The notes under the pieces are model-generated. The model did no database searches. It had not been told where the DNA came from and saw only the letters and a program-made list of their open reading frames with translations. Below are positions 1 through 6,366 of a stretch of 8,561 nucleotides of DNA, one piece after another (position 1 is the stretch's first letter; each line of letters opens with the position of its first letter). A program made the position numbers and the translations under genes. This stretch comes from Pseudomonadota bacterium (GTDB lineage: Bacteria > Pseudomonadota > Gammaproteobacteria > Pseudomonadales > UBA5518). The stretch spans positions 1 through 8,561 of the forward strand of contig JAKJFB010000106.1 in assembly GCA_022705125.1 (NCBI GenBank), written 5' to 3'.

Positions 1-1383
1 GCGGCTGCCGCGCACGCGCAAGCTGCCGCCGCCCGAGCCGGTGGCAGTGGCGATGGTGTCGGCGAGATTGGCGACCTCGAGCGTGGCGTCGAGCGCGATC
101 TGCTCGCCGACGCTGCCCTCGAGCGCGAGCGTGTTCGCGCCGCTCGCGAGCCGCAGCCCGTCGACTTGCCAGCGCCCGTCCGGCAACGCCGCCACGCGCC
201 CGGCAATGCGCGCGGGGTGGTCGTTGACGGTGCCCTCGAGTGCGCTCTCGACGGCGAGCGCGAGCGGTGTGCCGAATGCGCCCTCCAGCGTGGCGGTGCC
301 GCTCAGGGCGCAGCGCAGCGCCGGGGTCCAGCCGGTGGGACAGAAGTCCGTGGCCCGCGCCTGCACCGCCCAATGGCGCCCGGCGCCGGTGTCGAGATGG
401 CCGCTGGCGTCCAGCTGCCCCGCCTCGCCTTGCAGTGCGAAGGCCTCGACGTCGATGCGCCCGGGCGTCCACGTCGCGGCGGCGCTGACTGCGTTGGCGC
501 CCAGCGCCTCGGACTCCAGCCGCGCCGCGAGCGTGGCGCGCAGCGCGGCCAGCGTGCCCTCGAGCGTCAGCGTGGCCTCGTGCAGCGCGGCAAGACCGGG
601 CTGTTCCGGGCGCAGCAGCAGCGCCTCGCGGCTGCGCGCCCTCAGCGTGAGCGCGAGCGGGCGCGCCAGCGCATCGATGTGCCCCTCGACATCGAGCGCG
701 TAAGGGCCGCCGCTGCGCGCGCTGAACACGAGGCGCGCCAGGTCCCCGCCGGCGCGGATGTCGGCGTGATGCGCGGCGCCCCAGCGCAGGCGCCCCGTGG
801 CTTCGAGCGGCAGTTGCGCGTGCAGCTCGACGCTGCCCGCCAGCGAGGCTCGCAACTCGCCCATGCGCGCCTCGAGGCGTTGCAGCTCGATGCGGCTGCC
901 GTGCATCTGGCCGCCGAGCGCGATGTCTTGCAGCGTCAGCAGCGGCGCGGCGCCGCGGCGCACGTTGAGGGTGGCGAGCGTGCCGTGCGCGACGCTGAGC
1001 TGCAGGGGCAGCATCACCGGCGCCAGCGCGAGCGGGCTCGATCGGCCCGAGGCGGGGCCGATGTCGATGTCCAGCGTGGCGATCGCGAGCTGTTCGAAGC
1101 ACAGCACGTCGGTGAGCAGGCAGCGCGGCGTAAGCGTCCACGCGACATCGCGCAGCTCGAGCGCGAGTGCGGCGTCGTGCCAGGCGATGCGCTCGAAGCC
1201 TGCCTCGAGCAGGTTGCCGTCGCGGTGCGCGATCACCAGCCGGGGCTCCACGAGAGACAGCGTGCGCGCCAGCAGCGCCGTGCCGCGCGCGGTGGCGCCC
1301 AGCCCCAGCGCCAGCACCAGCGCCGCGGTGAGGCCCCACAGCAGCACGCGCAGCAGCGCCAGCGAGAGGCCGCGCGCGCTCAC
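1..1383 (-). CDS. tamB: TamB, translocation and assembly module inner-membrane subunit (N-terminal 461 residues, cut by left edge)
   Basis: TamB is the inner-membrane-anchored, periplasm-spanning partner of TamA; the family forms a long groove-like beta structure linked to outer-membrane protein assembly and lipid transport. Reading the minus strand from a GTG at 1383 gives 461 codons with no stop up to base 1. The N-terminus is a signal anchor, with a hydrophobic run at about residues 6-31 rich in Leu, Ala and Val. The visible rest is repetitive beta-type sequence with recurring short units of the form T-L-x-G, such as ATLTLEGTL and GTATLEGAF, as expected for the family. TamB proteins usually exceed 1,100 residues, so most of the gene including its C-terminal domain lies beyond the edge. 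The GTG overlaps the tamA stop as GTGA, implying translational coupling. The call rests on this position after tamA, the anchor and the repeats; I see no catalytic motif. Confidence 0.87.
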   Translation of the reverse strand, partial: MSARGLSLALLRVLLWGLTAALVLALGLGATARGTALLARTLSLVEPRLVIAHRDGNLLEAGFERIAWHDAALALELRDVAWTLTPRCLLTDVLCFEQLAIATLDIDIGPASGRSSPLALAPVMLPLQLSVAHGTLATLNVRRGAAPLLTLQDIALGGQMHGSRIELQRLEARMGELRASLAGSVELHAQLPLEATGRLRWGAAHHADIRAGGDLARLVFSARSGGPYALDVEGHIDALARPLALTLRARSREALLLRPEQPGLAALHEATLTLEGTLAALRATLAARLESEALGANAVSAAATWTPGRIDVEAFALQGEAGQLDASGHLDTGAGRHWAVQARATDFCPTGWTPALRCALSGTATLEGAFGTPLALAVESALEGTVNDHPARIAGRVAALPDGRWQVDGLRLASGANTLALEGSVGEQIALDATLEVANLADTIATATGSGGGSLRVRGSR

Positions 1384-3137
1384 AGCGGCGGCCCCATGCT
1401 GATGTGCACCTTGAAACCCGAGTTCTCGCCGTCGCGCACCGGTACCGCGAGATCGACCCGGATCTGGCCCACCGGCGACAGCCAGCGCAGCCCCAGCCCG
1501 GCGCTCTGGTAGAACGCGGCGTTCGAGTCGTTGAACGCGCTGCCCCCGTCCACGAAGGCGGCGACGCGCCATTGCGGCAGCACGCGCCGCGATACCTCGA
1601 TGCTGCCTACGGCGAGATAGCGGCTGCCGGTGAGTTTGCCGTTGTCGTCGCGTGGCCCGATCGACTCGAAATCGTAGCCGCGGATGCTGTTGTCGCCCCC
1701 GGCGCTGAAGCGCAGCAACGGCGGCAGGTTCTCGAAACCGTCGGTGAGGATCGCGCCCAGCTCGAGGCGCGCGAGCACCGTGGTGTTGTCATCGGGCAGG
1801 CCGGCGAGCCACTTGCCGCTGCCGCGCCAGCGCAGGAAATCCGCCGGCGAGCCCAGCGCGCGGTCGCTCGTGTCGATCGCGCTGAACCACGCGCTGCCGC
1901 TGCGCGGATCCACGCCGGGATCGATCCGCGTGCGCGAGATGCTGGCCGCGGGCATCAGGTAGGCGGTGCGCTTCTCGCTCGCCCTGCCGATGGTGTAGCG
2001 TTCCATCTCCACGCTGGCGCCGTAGCCGAAGGACCAGTCGCCGAAGACCTTGATCGCGTGGCGCACGCCGAACGTCGCGGTGAGGGAGTCGGTGTCCTGC
2101 ACGCTCTGGTCCTGCATCCCCGCGGTGAGCTCGAGGATGTCGTCGAGCGGATCGCGGTGCGGAATGCGGTAGAGGGCCTCGACCGCCTGGCGCGACTCGG
2201 TGATCTCGGACTCGATGCGCAGCGAATGGCCGTTGTCGTTGAGCAGCGGCGAGTCGCGGTTGAAGCGCAGGCGCAGCGCGGAGTCGGTGCTGAAGCCCAG
2301 GCCCACCTCGTAACGGCTGGTCACGATGTCCTCGGTGAGCGCGGTCACGTCCGCGCGGGCATCCGCCCCGGGCGTCACGCGCACGATCACCTCGCGAAAG
2401 AAGCCGGTGTCGCGTAGGCGCTGCTCGAAGCGCGACACGAGCTCGTTGTCGAAGGGCTCGCCGGCACGGAACCGCGCCAGCGATGCGAGCAGCTCGTGAT
2501 CGATCCGGCTGCCCGAAATCTCCAGCGTGCCGAAGGCGTAGCGCGCGCCGCAGGCGAGGTCCAGCCTGGCGGTGGCGGTGCGCGCCGCCAGGTCGATGCG
2601 CAGCTCCGAGAGCCGGTACTTCGCGTCGAAGAAACCCAGACGCAGGCAGCCGCGCAGCAGCTCGTCGCGAAAGCGGTCGTAGTCGGCGTGGGCGAGCGGC
2701 CTGCCCGCGGCCAGCGCGCCCGAGCGCAGCAGCGCGCGGATGGCTGGCAACGAGGCGGCGGGCTCGTCGACGGCTATCTCGGGCGCGGCAAACCGCACCC
2801 GCGGGCCGGGCTCGACGTCGATCACCAGCCGCGCGCCGTCGCGCGCAACGCTGAACTGCGCCTCGTAGTAGCCCAGCGGCTGCAGCGCGTCGCGCACCGC
2901 GCGCGTCAGGACCCTCTGCAGTCGCGCCTCCTGCCCGGCGAGTGCGACATCGACATCGCCGAGATGCGCGCGCAGGTTCTGCTGCGCCGCGTTGTCCAGC
3001 CCGCGCACCGTGAGCTTCAGCGGCTCCGCGAGACCCGCCGCCGGGCGCAGCGCCAGGGTGCACAGCAACGCCGCGGCGCACAGCAGCGCCAGGGCGCCGC
3101 GGCGGCGGTGGTTGCGCTGATTCCGGGTGATGGGCAA
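1380..3137 (-). CDS. tamA: TamA, Omp85-family outer-membrane protein of the translocation and assembly module
   Basis: TamA is an outer-membrane beta-barrel of the Omp85 family that works with TamB. The 585-residue protein has a signal peptide at residues 1-37 (Arg-rich start, Leu/Ala core, likely cleavage after AGLA), then three POTRA-like segments at about 38-110, 112-197 and 198-262, then a barrel to the C-terminus. The Omp85 lid-loop signature is clear as GGDNSIRGYDF at 480-490. The late segment GLGLRWLSPVGQIRVDLA (547-564) is also typical. Length matches the family. The first codon is TTG: no ATG or GTG lies between it and the in-frame upstream stop, the signal peptide begins right after it, and an AGGA at 3152-3149 sits 11 nt upstream. 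The stop overlaps the tamB GTG. Divergently transcribed from aguA. TamA is preferred over BamA because there are three rather than five POTRA segments and tamB follows. Confidence 0.95.
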   Translation of the reverse strand: MPITRNQRNHRRRGALALLCAAALLCTLALRPAAGLAEPLKLTVRGLDNAAQQNLRAHLGDVDVALAGQEARLQRVLTRAVRDALQPLGYYEAQFSVARDGARLVIDVEPGPRVRFAAPEIAVDEPAASLPAIRALLRSGALAAGRPLAHADYDRFRDELLRGCLRLGFFDAKYRLSELRIDLAARTATARLDLACGARYAFGTLEISGSRIDHELLASLARFRAGEPFDNELVSRFEQRLRDTGFFREVIVRVTPGADARADVTALTEDIVTSRYEVGLGFSTDSALRLRFNRDSPLLNDNGHSLRIESEITESRQAVEALYRIPHRDPLDDILELTAGMQDQSVQDTDSLTATFGVRHAIKVFGDWSFGYGASVEMERYTIGRASEKRTAYLMPAASISRTRIDPGVDPRSGSAWFSAIDTSDRALGSPADFLRWRGSGKWLAGLPDDNTTVLARLELGAILTDGFENLPPLLRFSAGGDNSIRGYDFESIGPRDDNGKLTGSRYLAVGSIEVSRRVLPQWRVAAFVDGGSAFNDSNAAFYQSAGLGLRWLSPVGQIRVDLAVPVRDGENSGFKVHISMGPPL

Positions 3138-3178
3138 GGTCTCGGCTGTCCTGGGTTGCCGCGGTGGCGCGGCGCCCG

Positions 3179-3187
3179 ATTATGCCA
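3179..3187 (-). promoter_or_regulatory. Candidate extended -10 promoter for tamA-tamB
   Basis: On the minus strand the bases read TGGCATAAT, a TGn extension followed by a 5/6 match to TATAAT. A start site about 7 nt downstream (near 3172) would leave a leader of roughly 34 nt carrying the AGGA ribosome-binding site and the TTG start of tamA. I see no good -35 hexamer 16-18 nt upstream, which extended -10 promoters can do without. Identified by eye only. Confidence 0.4.
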
Positions 3188-3210
3188 GTGACGCGCGCCG
3201 AATTGAGCCG

Positions 3211-3240
3211 GCGACACCGTCCGCGGCGATGGATTAGACT
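3211..3240 (+). promoter_or_regulatory. Candidate promoter for aguA
   Basis: GCGACA (3211-3216, 4/6 match to TTGACA) is followed after 18 nt by TAGACT (3235-3240, 4/6 match to TATAAT). A GC-rich stretch beginning GCGCGCCC comes next. The leader to the aguA ATG would be about 57 nt and contains a possible small GC hairpin (arms 3245-3249 and 3257-3261). It lies within the same 166-bp region as the tamA promoter candidate, so the two transcription units diverge from here. Confidence 0.35.
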
Positions 3241-3303
3241 GCGCGCCCGTCCGGGGCGGGCCCGAGCGCCGCCCGATGTCGCAGATTCTTCGAGGAACGA
3301 CCG

Positions 3304-4362
3304 ATGCAGACAGCAGCGCCCCCCGCGCGGCGGCTTCCGGCGGAATGGGAGCCGCAGGACGGCATCATGCTCACCTGGCCGCACGAGCACAGCGACTGGC
3401 TGCCGTGGCTGGCGCAGGTCGAGCCGGTCTACGTGGCGATAGCGCATGCGGTGAGCGCGCGCGAGCGCGTGCTGGTCTGCGTGCGCGACGCGGCGCACCG
3501 CGATCACGTGGCGGCCCTGCTGGCGGCAGGCGGCGTGCCGCGCGGGCGCGTGGCGCTGCGCGTGGTGCCATCCAACGATTCCTGGGCGCGTGACCACGGG
3601 CCGATCACGATCATCGACGGCGGGCGGCCGCGACTGCTGGACTTCGTGTTCAACGGCTGGGGCGGCAAGTACGAGGCCGGGCTCGACGACCGCATCACGG
3701 CGGAGCTGGCGCGCCAGGGCGCCTTCGGTGTCACGCCGCGCGAGCCGGTCGAGTTCGTGCTGGAGGGCGGCGGCATCGAGTCCGATGGCGCCGGCACCCT
3801 GCTGACCACCTCGGCCTGCCTGCTGTCGCCGGGGCGCAACCCGGCGTTTTCGCGCGCGGCGATCGAGCAGCGCCTGGGCGAGCTGTTCGGACTGCAGCGG
3901 GTGCTGTGGCTGGAGCACGGCGCGCTCGAGGGCGACGACACCGACAGCCACATCGACACGCTGGCGCGCTTTTGCGACGAACGCACCATTGCCTACGTGC
4001 GCTGCAGCGAGCGCGCGGACCCGCACTTCGCGGAGCTCGACGCGATGGAGCGCGAACTGCGCGCGTTGCGCGATGCGCGCGGCGAGCCCTACCGCCTGGT
4101 GCCGCTGCCCTGGCCGGGCGCCAAGCACGGACGCGACGGGCGGCGCCTGCCGGCGACCTACGCCAATTTCCTGGTCATCAACGGCGCGGTGCTGGCGCCG
4201 ACCTATCGCGACCCGGCCGATGCCGGGGCGCTGGCGCAGCTGCGGCTCTGCTTTCCCGATCGCGAGATCATCGCGATCGACTGCCTGCCGTTGATCCAGC
4301 AGTACGGCTCGCTGCACTGCATCACGATGCAGTTGCCGGCCGGCACGCTGGCGCCGGTATAA
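3304..4362 (+). CDS. aguA: Agmatine deiminase
   Basis: This cytosolic enzyme hydrolyses agmatine to N-carbamoylputrescine and ammonia, the first step of the two-step arginine-decarboxylase route to putrescine. The 352-residue protein belongs to the peptidyl-arginine-deiminase-like (guanidino-modifying) superfamily. Its catalytic residues are visible: WARDHGP at 94-100 with Asp97, LEGGGIESDG at 153-162, His216 in DSHIDTLARF, and the nucleophile Cys339 in YGSLHCITMQ. The opening LPAEWEPQDGIMLTWPH (11-27) is typical, and length is normal for the family. The ATG is preceded by GAGGA at 3292-3296, 7 nt away. Its partner aguB follows after 80 bp. No adjacent TetR-type regulator like the pseudomonad AguR is present. 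The stop codon TAA is part of a TATAAT box. Porphyromonas-type peptidylarginine deiminase is a remote alternative, made unlikely by the aguB neighbour. Confidence 0.97.
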   Translation: MQTAAPPARRLPAEWEPQDGIMLTWPHEHSDWLPWLAQVEPVYVAIAHAVSARERVLVCVRDAAHRDHVAALLAAGGVPRGRVALRVVPSNDSWARDHGPITIIDGGRPRLLDFVFNGWGGKYEAGLDDRITAELARQGAFGVTPREPVEFVLEGGGIESDGAGTLLTTSACLLSPGRNPAFSRAAIEQRLGELFGLQRVLWLEHGALEGDDTDSHIDTLARFCDERTIAYVRCSERADPHFAELDAMERELRALRDARGEPYRLVPLPWPGAKHGRDGRRLPATYANFLVINGAVLAPTYRDPADAGALAQLRLCFPDREIIAIDCLPLIQQYGSLHCITMQLPAGTLAPV

Positions 4363-4363
4363 T
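4333..4363 (+). promoter_or_regulatory. Candidate aguB promoter overlapping the end of aguA
   Basis: A perfect TATAAT occupies 4358-4363 and includes the aguA stop codon TAA (4360-4362). The best upstream hexamer is TTGCCG at 4333-4338, with a longer than ideal 19-nt spacer. If used, transcription would start near 4370 and give aguB a leader of about 73 nt, allowing aguB and the genes behind it to be expressed separately from aguA. Whether it is active is inference. Confidence 0.45.
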
Positions 4364-4381
4364 TTTCACGCGCCATTCGAG

Positions 4382-4399
4382 GCCGCCACGCGAGGCGGC
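4382..4399 (+). other. Short GC hairpin in the aguB leader
   Basis: GCCGCC (4382-4387) and GGCGGC (4394-4399) can pair into a 6-bp stem with the 6-nt loop ACGCGA. No T-run follows, so it does not look like an intrinsic terminator. It may be a 5'-leader fold or chance in GC-rich DNA. Confidence 0.3.
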
Positions 4400-4409
4400 G
4401 CCACGGGGT

Positions 4410-4435
4410 CGCATCATGAGGGCGCATCGTGAGGA
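4410..4435 (+). repeat. Adjacent 13-nt tandem duplication spanning the aguB ribosome-binding site
   Basis: CGCATCATGAGGG (4410-4422) is followed directly by CGCATCGTGAGGA (4423-4435); 11 of 13 positions agree and both differences are transitions. Each copy carries a GAGG core, but only the second is correctly spaced from the aguB start. The first copy contains an ATG (4416-4418) that happens to be in frame with aguB. Confidence 0.65.
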
Positions 4436-4436
4436 G
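4431..4436 (+). promoter_or_regulatory. aguB ribosome-binding site, decides the start codon
   Basis: GAGGAG lies 6 nt before the ATG at 4443, a near-ideal Shine-Dalgarno match. The in-frame ATG at 4416 has no comparable site, and residues it would add do not resemble the start of the nitrilase fold, so 4443 is taken as the start. Confidence 0.8.
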
Positions 4437-4442
4437 AAGCAC

Positions 4443-5330
4443 ATGAGTTCCAGGCTGCTCGTTGCCTGCATCCAGCACGCCTGCGTGGAAGGGCGCGACG
4501 CCAATCTCGCGACCACGGCCGCGCTGGTGCGCGAGGCCGCGGCGGGTGGGGCGCGCCTGGTGCTGCTGCAGGAACTGCACACCGGGCCGTATTTCTGCCA
4601 GGTCGAGGACGTGGCGTGTTTCGACCGCGCCGAAGCGATCCCGGGCCCGAGCTGCGAATTCCTCGGGTCGCTGGCGCGCGAGCTCGGCATCGTGCTCGTT
4701 GCCTCGCTGTTCGAGCGCCGCGCGCCGGGCCTGTACCACAACACCGCGGTGGTGTTCGAGCGCGACGGCAGTATCGCCGGGCGCTACCGCAAGATGCACA
4801 TCCCCGACGATCCGGCGTACTACGAGAAGTTCTACTTCACGCCCGGCGATCTCGGCTTCACGCCGATCGACACCTCGGTGGGCCGCCTCGGCGTGCTGGT
4901 GTGCTGGGACCAGTGGTACCCGGAAGCGGCGCGCCTGATGGCGCTGGCCGGCGCCGAGCTGCTGCTCTACCCGACCGCGATCGGCTGGGATCCGCGCGAC
5001 ACGCCCGGGGAGCAGGCTCGCCAGCGCGAGGCCTGGATCACGGTGCAGCGCGCGCACGCGGTCGCCAACGGCGTGCCGGTACTGGTCGCCAACCGCGTCG
5101 GCCACGAGCCGGACCCCTCGGCGCAGGGGCCGGGCATCCGCTTCTGGGGGCACAGCTTCGTTGCCGGTCCGCAGGGCGAGTTCATCGCGCGCGCCGGCGA
5201 CAGCGAGCCGCAGGTATTGCTGGCGGAACTCGACTTGAGGCGCAGCGAGGACGTGCGGCGCATCTGGCCGTTCCTGCGCGACCGGCGCATCGACGCCTAC
5301 CAGGACCTGGTGCGGCGCTACCGTGACTAG
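4443..5330 (+). CDS. aguB: N-carbamoylputrescine amidase (carbon-nitrogen hydrolase / nitrilase superfamily)
   Basis: This enzyme hydrolyses N-carbamoylputrescine to putrescine, carbon dioxide and ammonia, completing the pathway begun by the aguA product. The 295-residue protein shows the nitrilase-fold triad in order: Glu44 in LLQELHTG, Lys117 in YRKMHIP, and nucleophile Cys154 in VCWDQWYPEAAR. The stretch IPDDPAYYEKFYFTPGD (120-136) carries the additional conserved Glu129 and is characteristic of this subfamily. The C-terminal WGHSFVAGPQGE (235-246) is also typical. Length is normal. The start was chosen from GAGGAG 6 nt upstream. Beta-ureidopropionase is the nearest alternative, but aguA directly upstream favours this activity. 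The gene follows aguA by 80 bp, with its own promoter candidate, and is probably co-transcribed with birA, which begins 43 nt downstream or, if a further upstream GTG is used, overlaps it by 8 nt. Confidence 0.97.
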   Translation: MSSRLLVACIQHACVEGRDANLATTAALVREAAAGGARLVLLQELHTGPYFCQVEDVACFDRAEAIPGPSCEFLGSLARELGIVLVASLFERRAPGLYHNTAVVFERDGSIAGRYRKMHIPDDPAYYEKFYFTPGDLGFTPIDTSVGRLGVLVCWDQWYPEAARLMALAGAELLLYPTAIGWDPRDTPGEQARQREAWITVQRAHAVANGVPVLVANRVGHEPDPSAQGPGIRFWGHSFVAGPQGEFIARAGDSEPQVLLAELDLRRSEDVRRIWPFLRDRRIDAYQDLVRRYRD

Positions 5331-5373
5331 TGGCCGGCATCCGCCCGATCCGGCGCCGCACCGGCCGTTGCCC

Positions 5374-6366
5374 GTGGCAGACCTCAACGAGGAAACCGCG
5401 TTGCTGGCGCTGCTCGCCGACGGCGAGTTCCGCTCCGGCGAGTGGCTGGCAGGCCGGCTGGGCATTTCCCGCGCAGGGATCTGGAAGCGCGTGGGCAAGC
5501 TCGCCGAGCGCGGCATCGCGCTCGAGCGCGTGAGCGGGCGCGGCTACCGCGTGCCCGGCGGCATCGAGCTGCTCGATCGCGAGTGCATCGCGGCGGCACT
5601 GCCCGGGCGGGTGCGGCAACAGCTGTCGCGGCTCGAGTTGCGCCGGGTGGTGGATTCCACCAATGCGCTGGTGCTGGAAGGCTTGCGGGCCGGCACGCTC
5701 GGCCATGGGGCCGTGGTATTCGCCGAACAGCAGACCAGCGGCCGCGGCCGCCGCGGACGCAGCTGGGTGAGTCCCTTCGGGCGCAACATCTACTGCTCTT
5801 TCGCCTGGCGCTTCGATGGCGGCGTGGCGGCGCTGGAGGGCCTGAGCCTGGTGATCGGCATGGGCGCGGTGCGCGCGCTCACGCGCTTGGGCGCGCGCGA
5901 CGTGATGCTCAAGTGGCCGAACGACCTGGTGGCGGGCGCGGCGAAGCTGGGCGGCATCCTGATCGAGATCGACGGCGAGCTGGCAGGCCCTGTCACCGCG
6001 GTGATCGGCGTCGGCATCAACGTGAGCATGCCGCCCGGCGCCGCCACGGCAATCGGGCAGTCCTGGACCGATCTCGAGACGGTGTGCGGTGCCCGCGTCG
6101 GGCGCAACGCGCTGGCGGCGGCGCTGCTGGAGTCCTGTCTCGATATCCTTGGCGATTTCGCGCGCCACGGTTTCGGCCATTTCGCCACGGAGTGGGAGCG
6201 GGTCGATGCGCTGCGCGGGCTCGAAGTGTCGGTGTCGGGCGGAAGCGGCCCGAGCGTGCAGGGTATGGCGAATGGCATCGATGCCACCGGCGCGTTGCGG
6301 CTCATGACCTCCGAAGGGGAGCAGCTGCTGAGCGGTGGCGAGATAAGCGTGAGGCGCACCGGGTGA
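5374..6366 (+). CDS. birA: Biotin-[acetyl-CoA-carboxylase] ligase, probably bifunctional biotin operon repressor BirA
   Basis: BirA makes biotinyl-5'-AMP and transfers biotin to the carrier subunit of acetyl-CoA carboxylase; forms with an N-terminal helix-turn-helix also repress biotin genes. From GTG 5374 the protein has 330 residues. The winged-helix domain is present (about 2-65, with SGEWLAGRLGISRAGIWKR at 21-39), then the ligase core: DSTN at 94, GRGRRGR at 123-129 (biotin/AMP loop), KWPNDL at 180-185, KLGGILIE at 191-198, and a small C-terminal domain with GIDATGAL. The frame is open to a GTG at 5323 that would overlap aguB by 8 nt, adding a Pro-rich tail. I chose 5374 because, from memory of E. 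coli BirA, the two proteins then begin at the same distance from the conserved LLA-x-GEF segment. Neither start has a clear Shine-Dalgarno; TTG 5368 is also possible. No paired biotin operator is visible. The stop overlaps coaX. Confidence 0.95.
   Translation: MADLNEETALLALLADGEFRSGEWLAGRLGISRAGIWKRVGKLAERGIALERVSGRGYRVPGGIELLDRECIAAALPGRVRQQLSRLELRRVVDSTNALVLEGLRAGTLGHGAVVFAEQQTSGRGRRGRSWVSPFGRNIYCSFAWRFDGGVAALEGLSLVIGMGAVRALTRLGARDVMLKWPNDLVAGAAKLGGILIEIDGELAGPVTAVIGVGINVSMPPGAATAIGQSWTDLETVCGARVGRNALAAALLESCLDILGDFARHGFGHFATEWERVDALRGLEVSVSGGSGPSVQGMANGIDATGALRLMTSEGEQLLSGGEISVRRTG

Noticed and set aside
166..1512. Long plus-strand open frame opposite tamB
   Set aside because: Its product is repetitive Arg/Ala/Gln sequence mirroring tamB codon bias; the minus-strand frame has the signal anchor, beta repeats and the GTGA link to tamA.
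1789..4317. Very long open frame on the minus strand running through the tamA/aguA region (over 800 codons)
   Set aside because: It crosses real genes on both strands, has Arg/Ala/Pro-rich composition with no recognisable fold, and is explained by the scarcity of stop codons in very GC-rich DNA. The same applies to other long antisense frames, for example 4203-5516 and 5790-7877.
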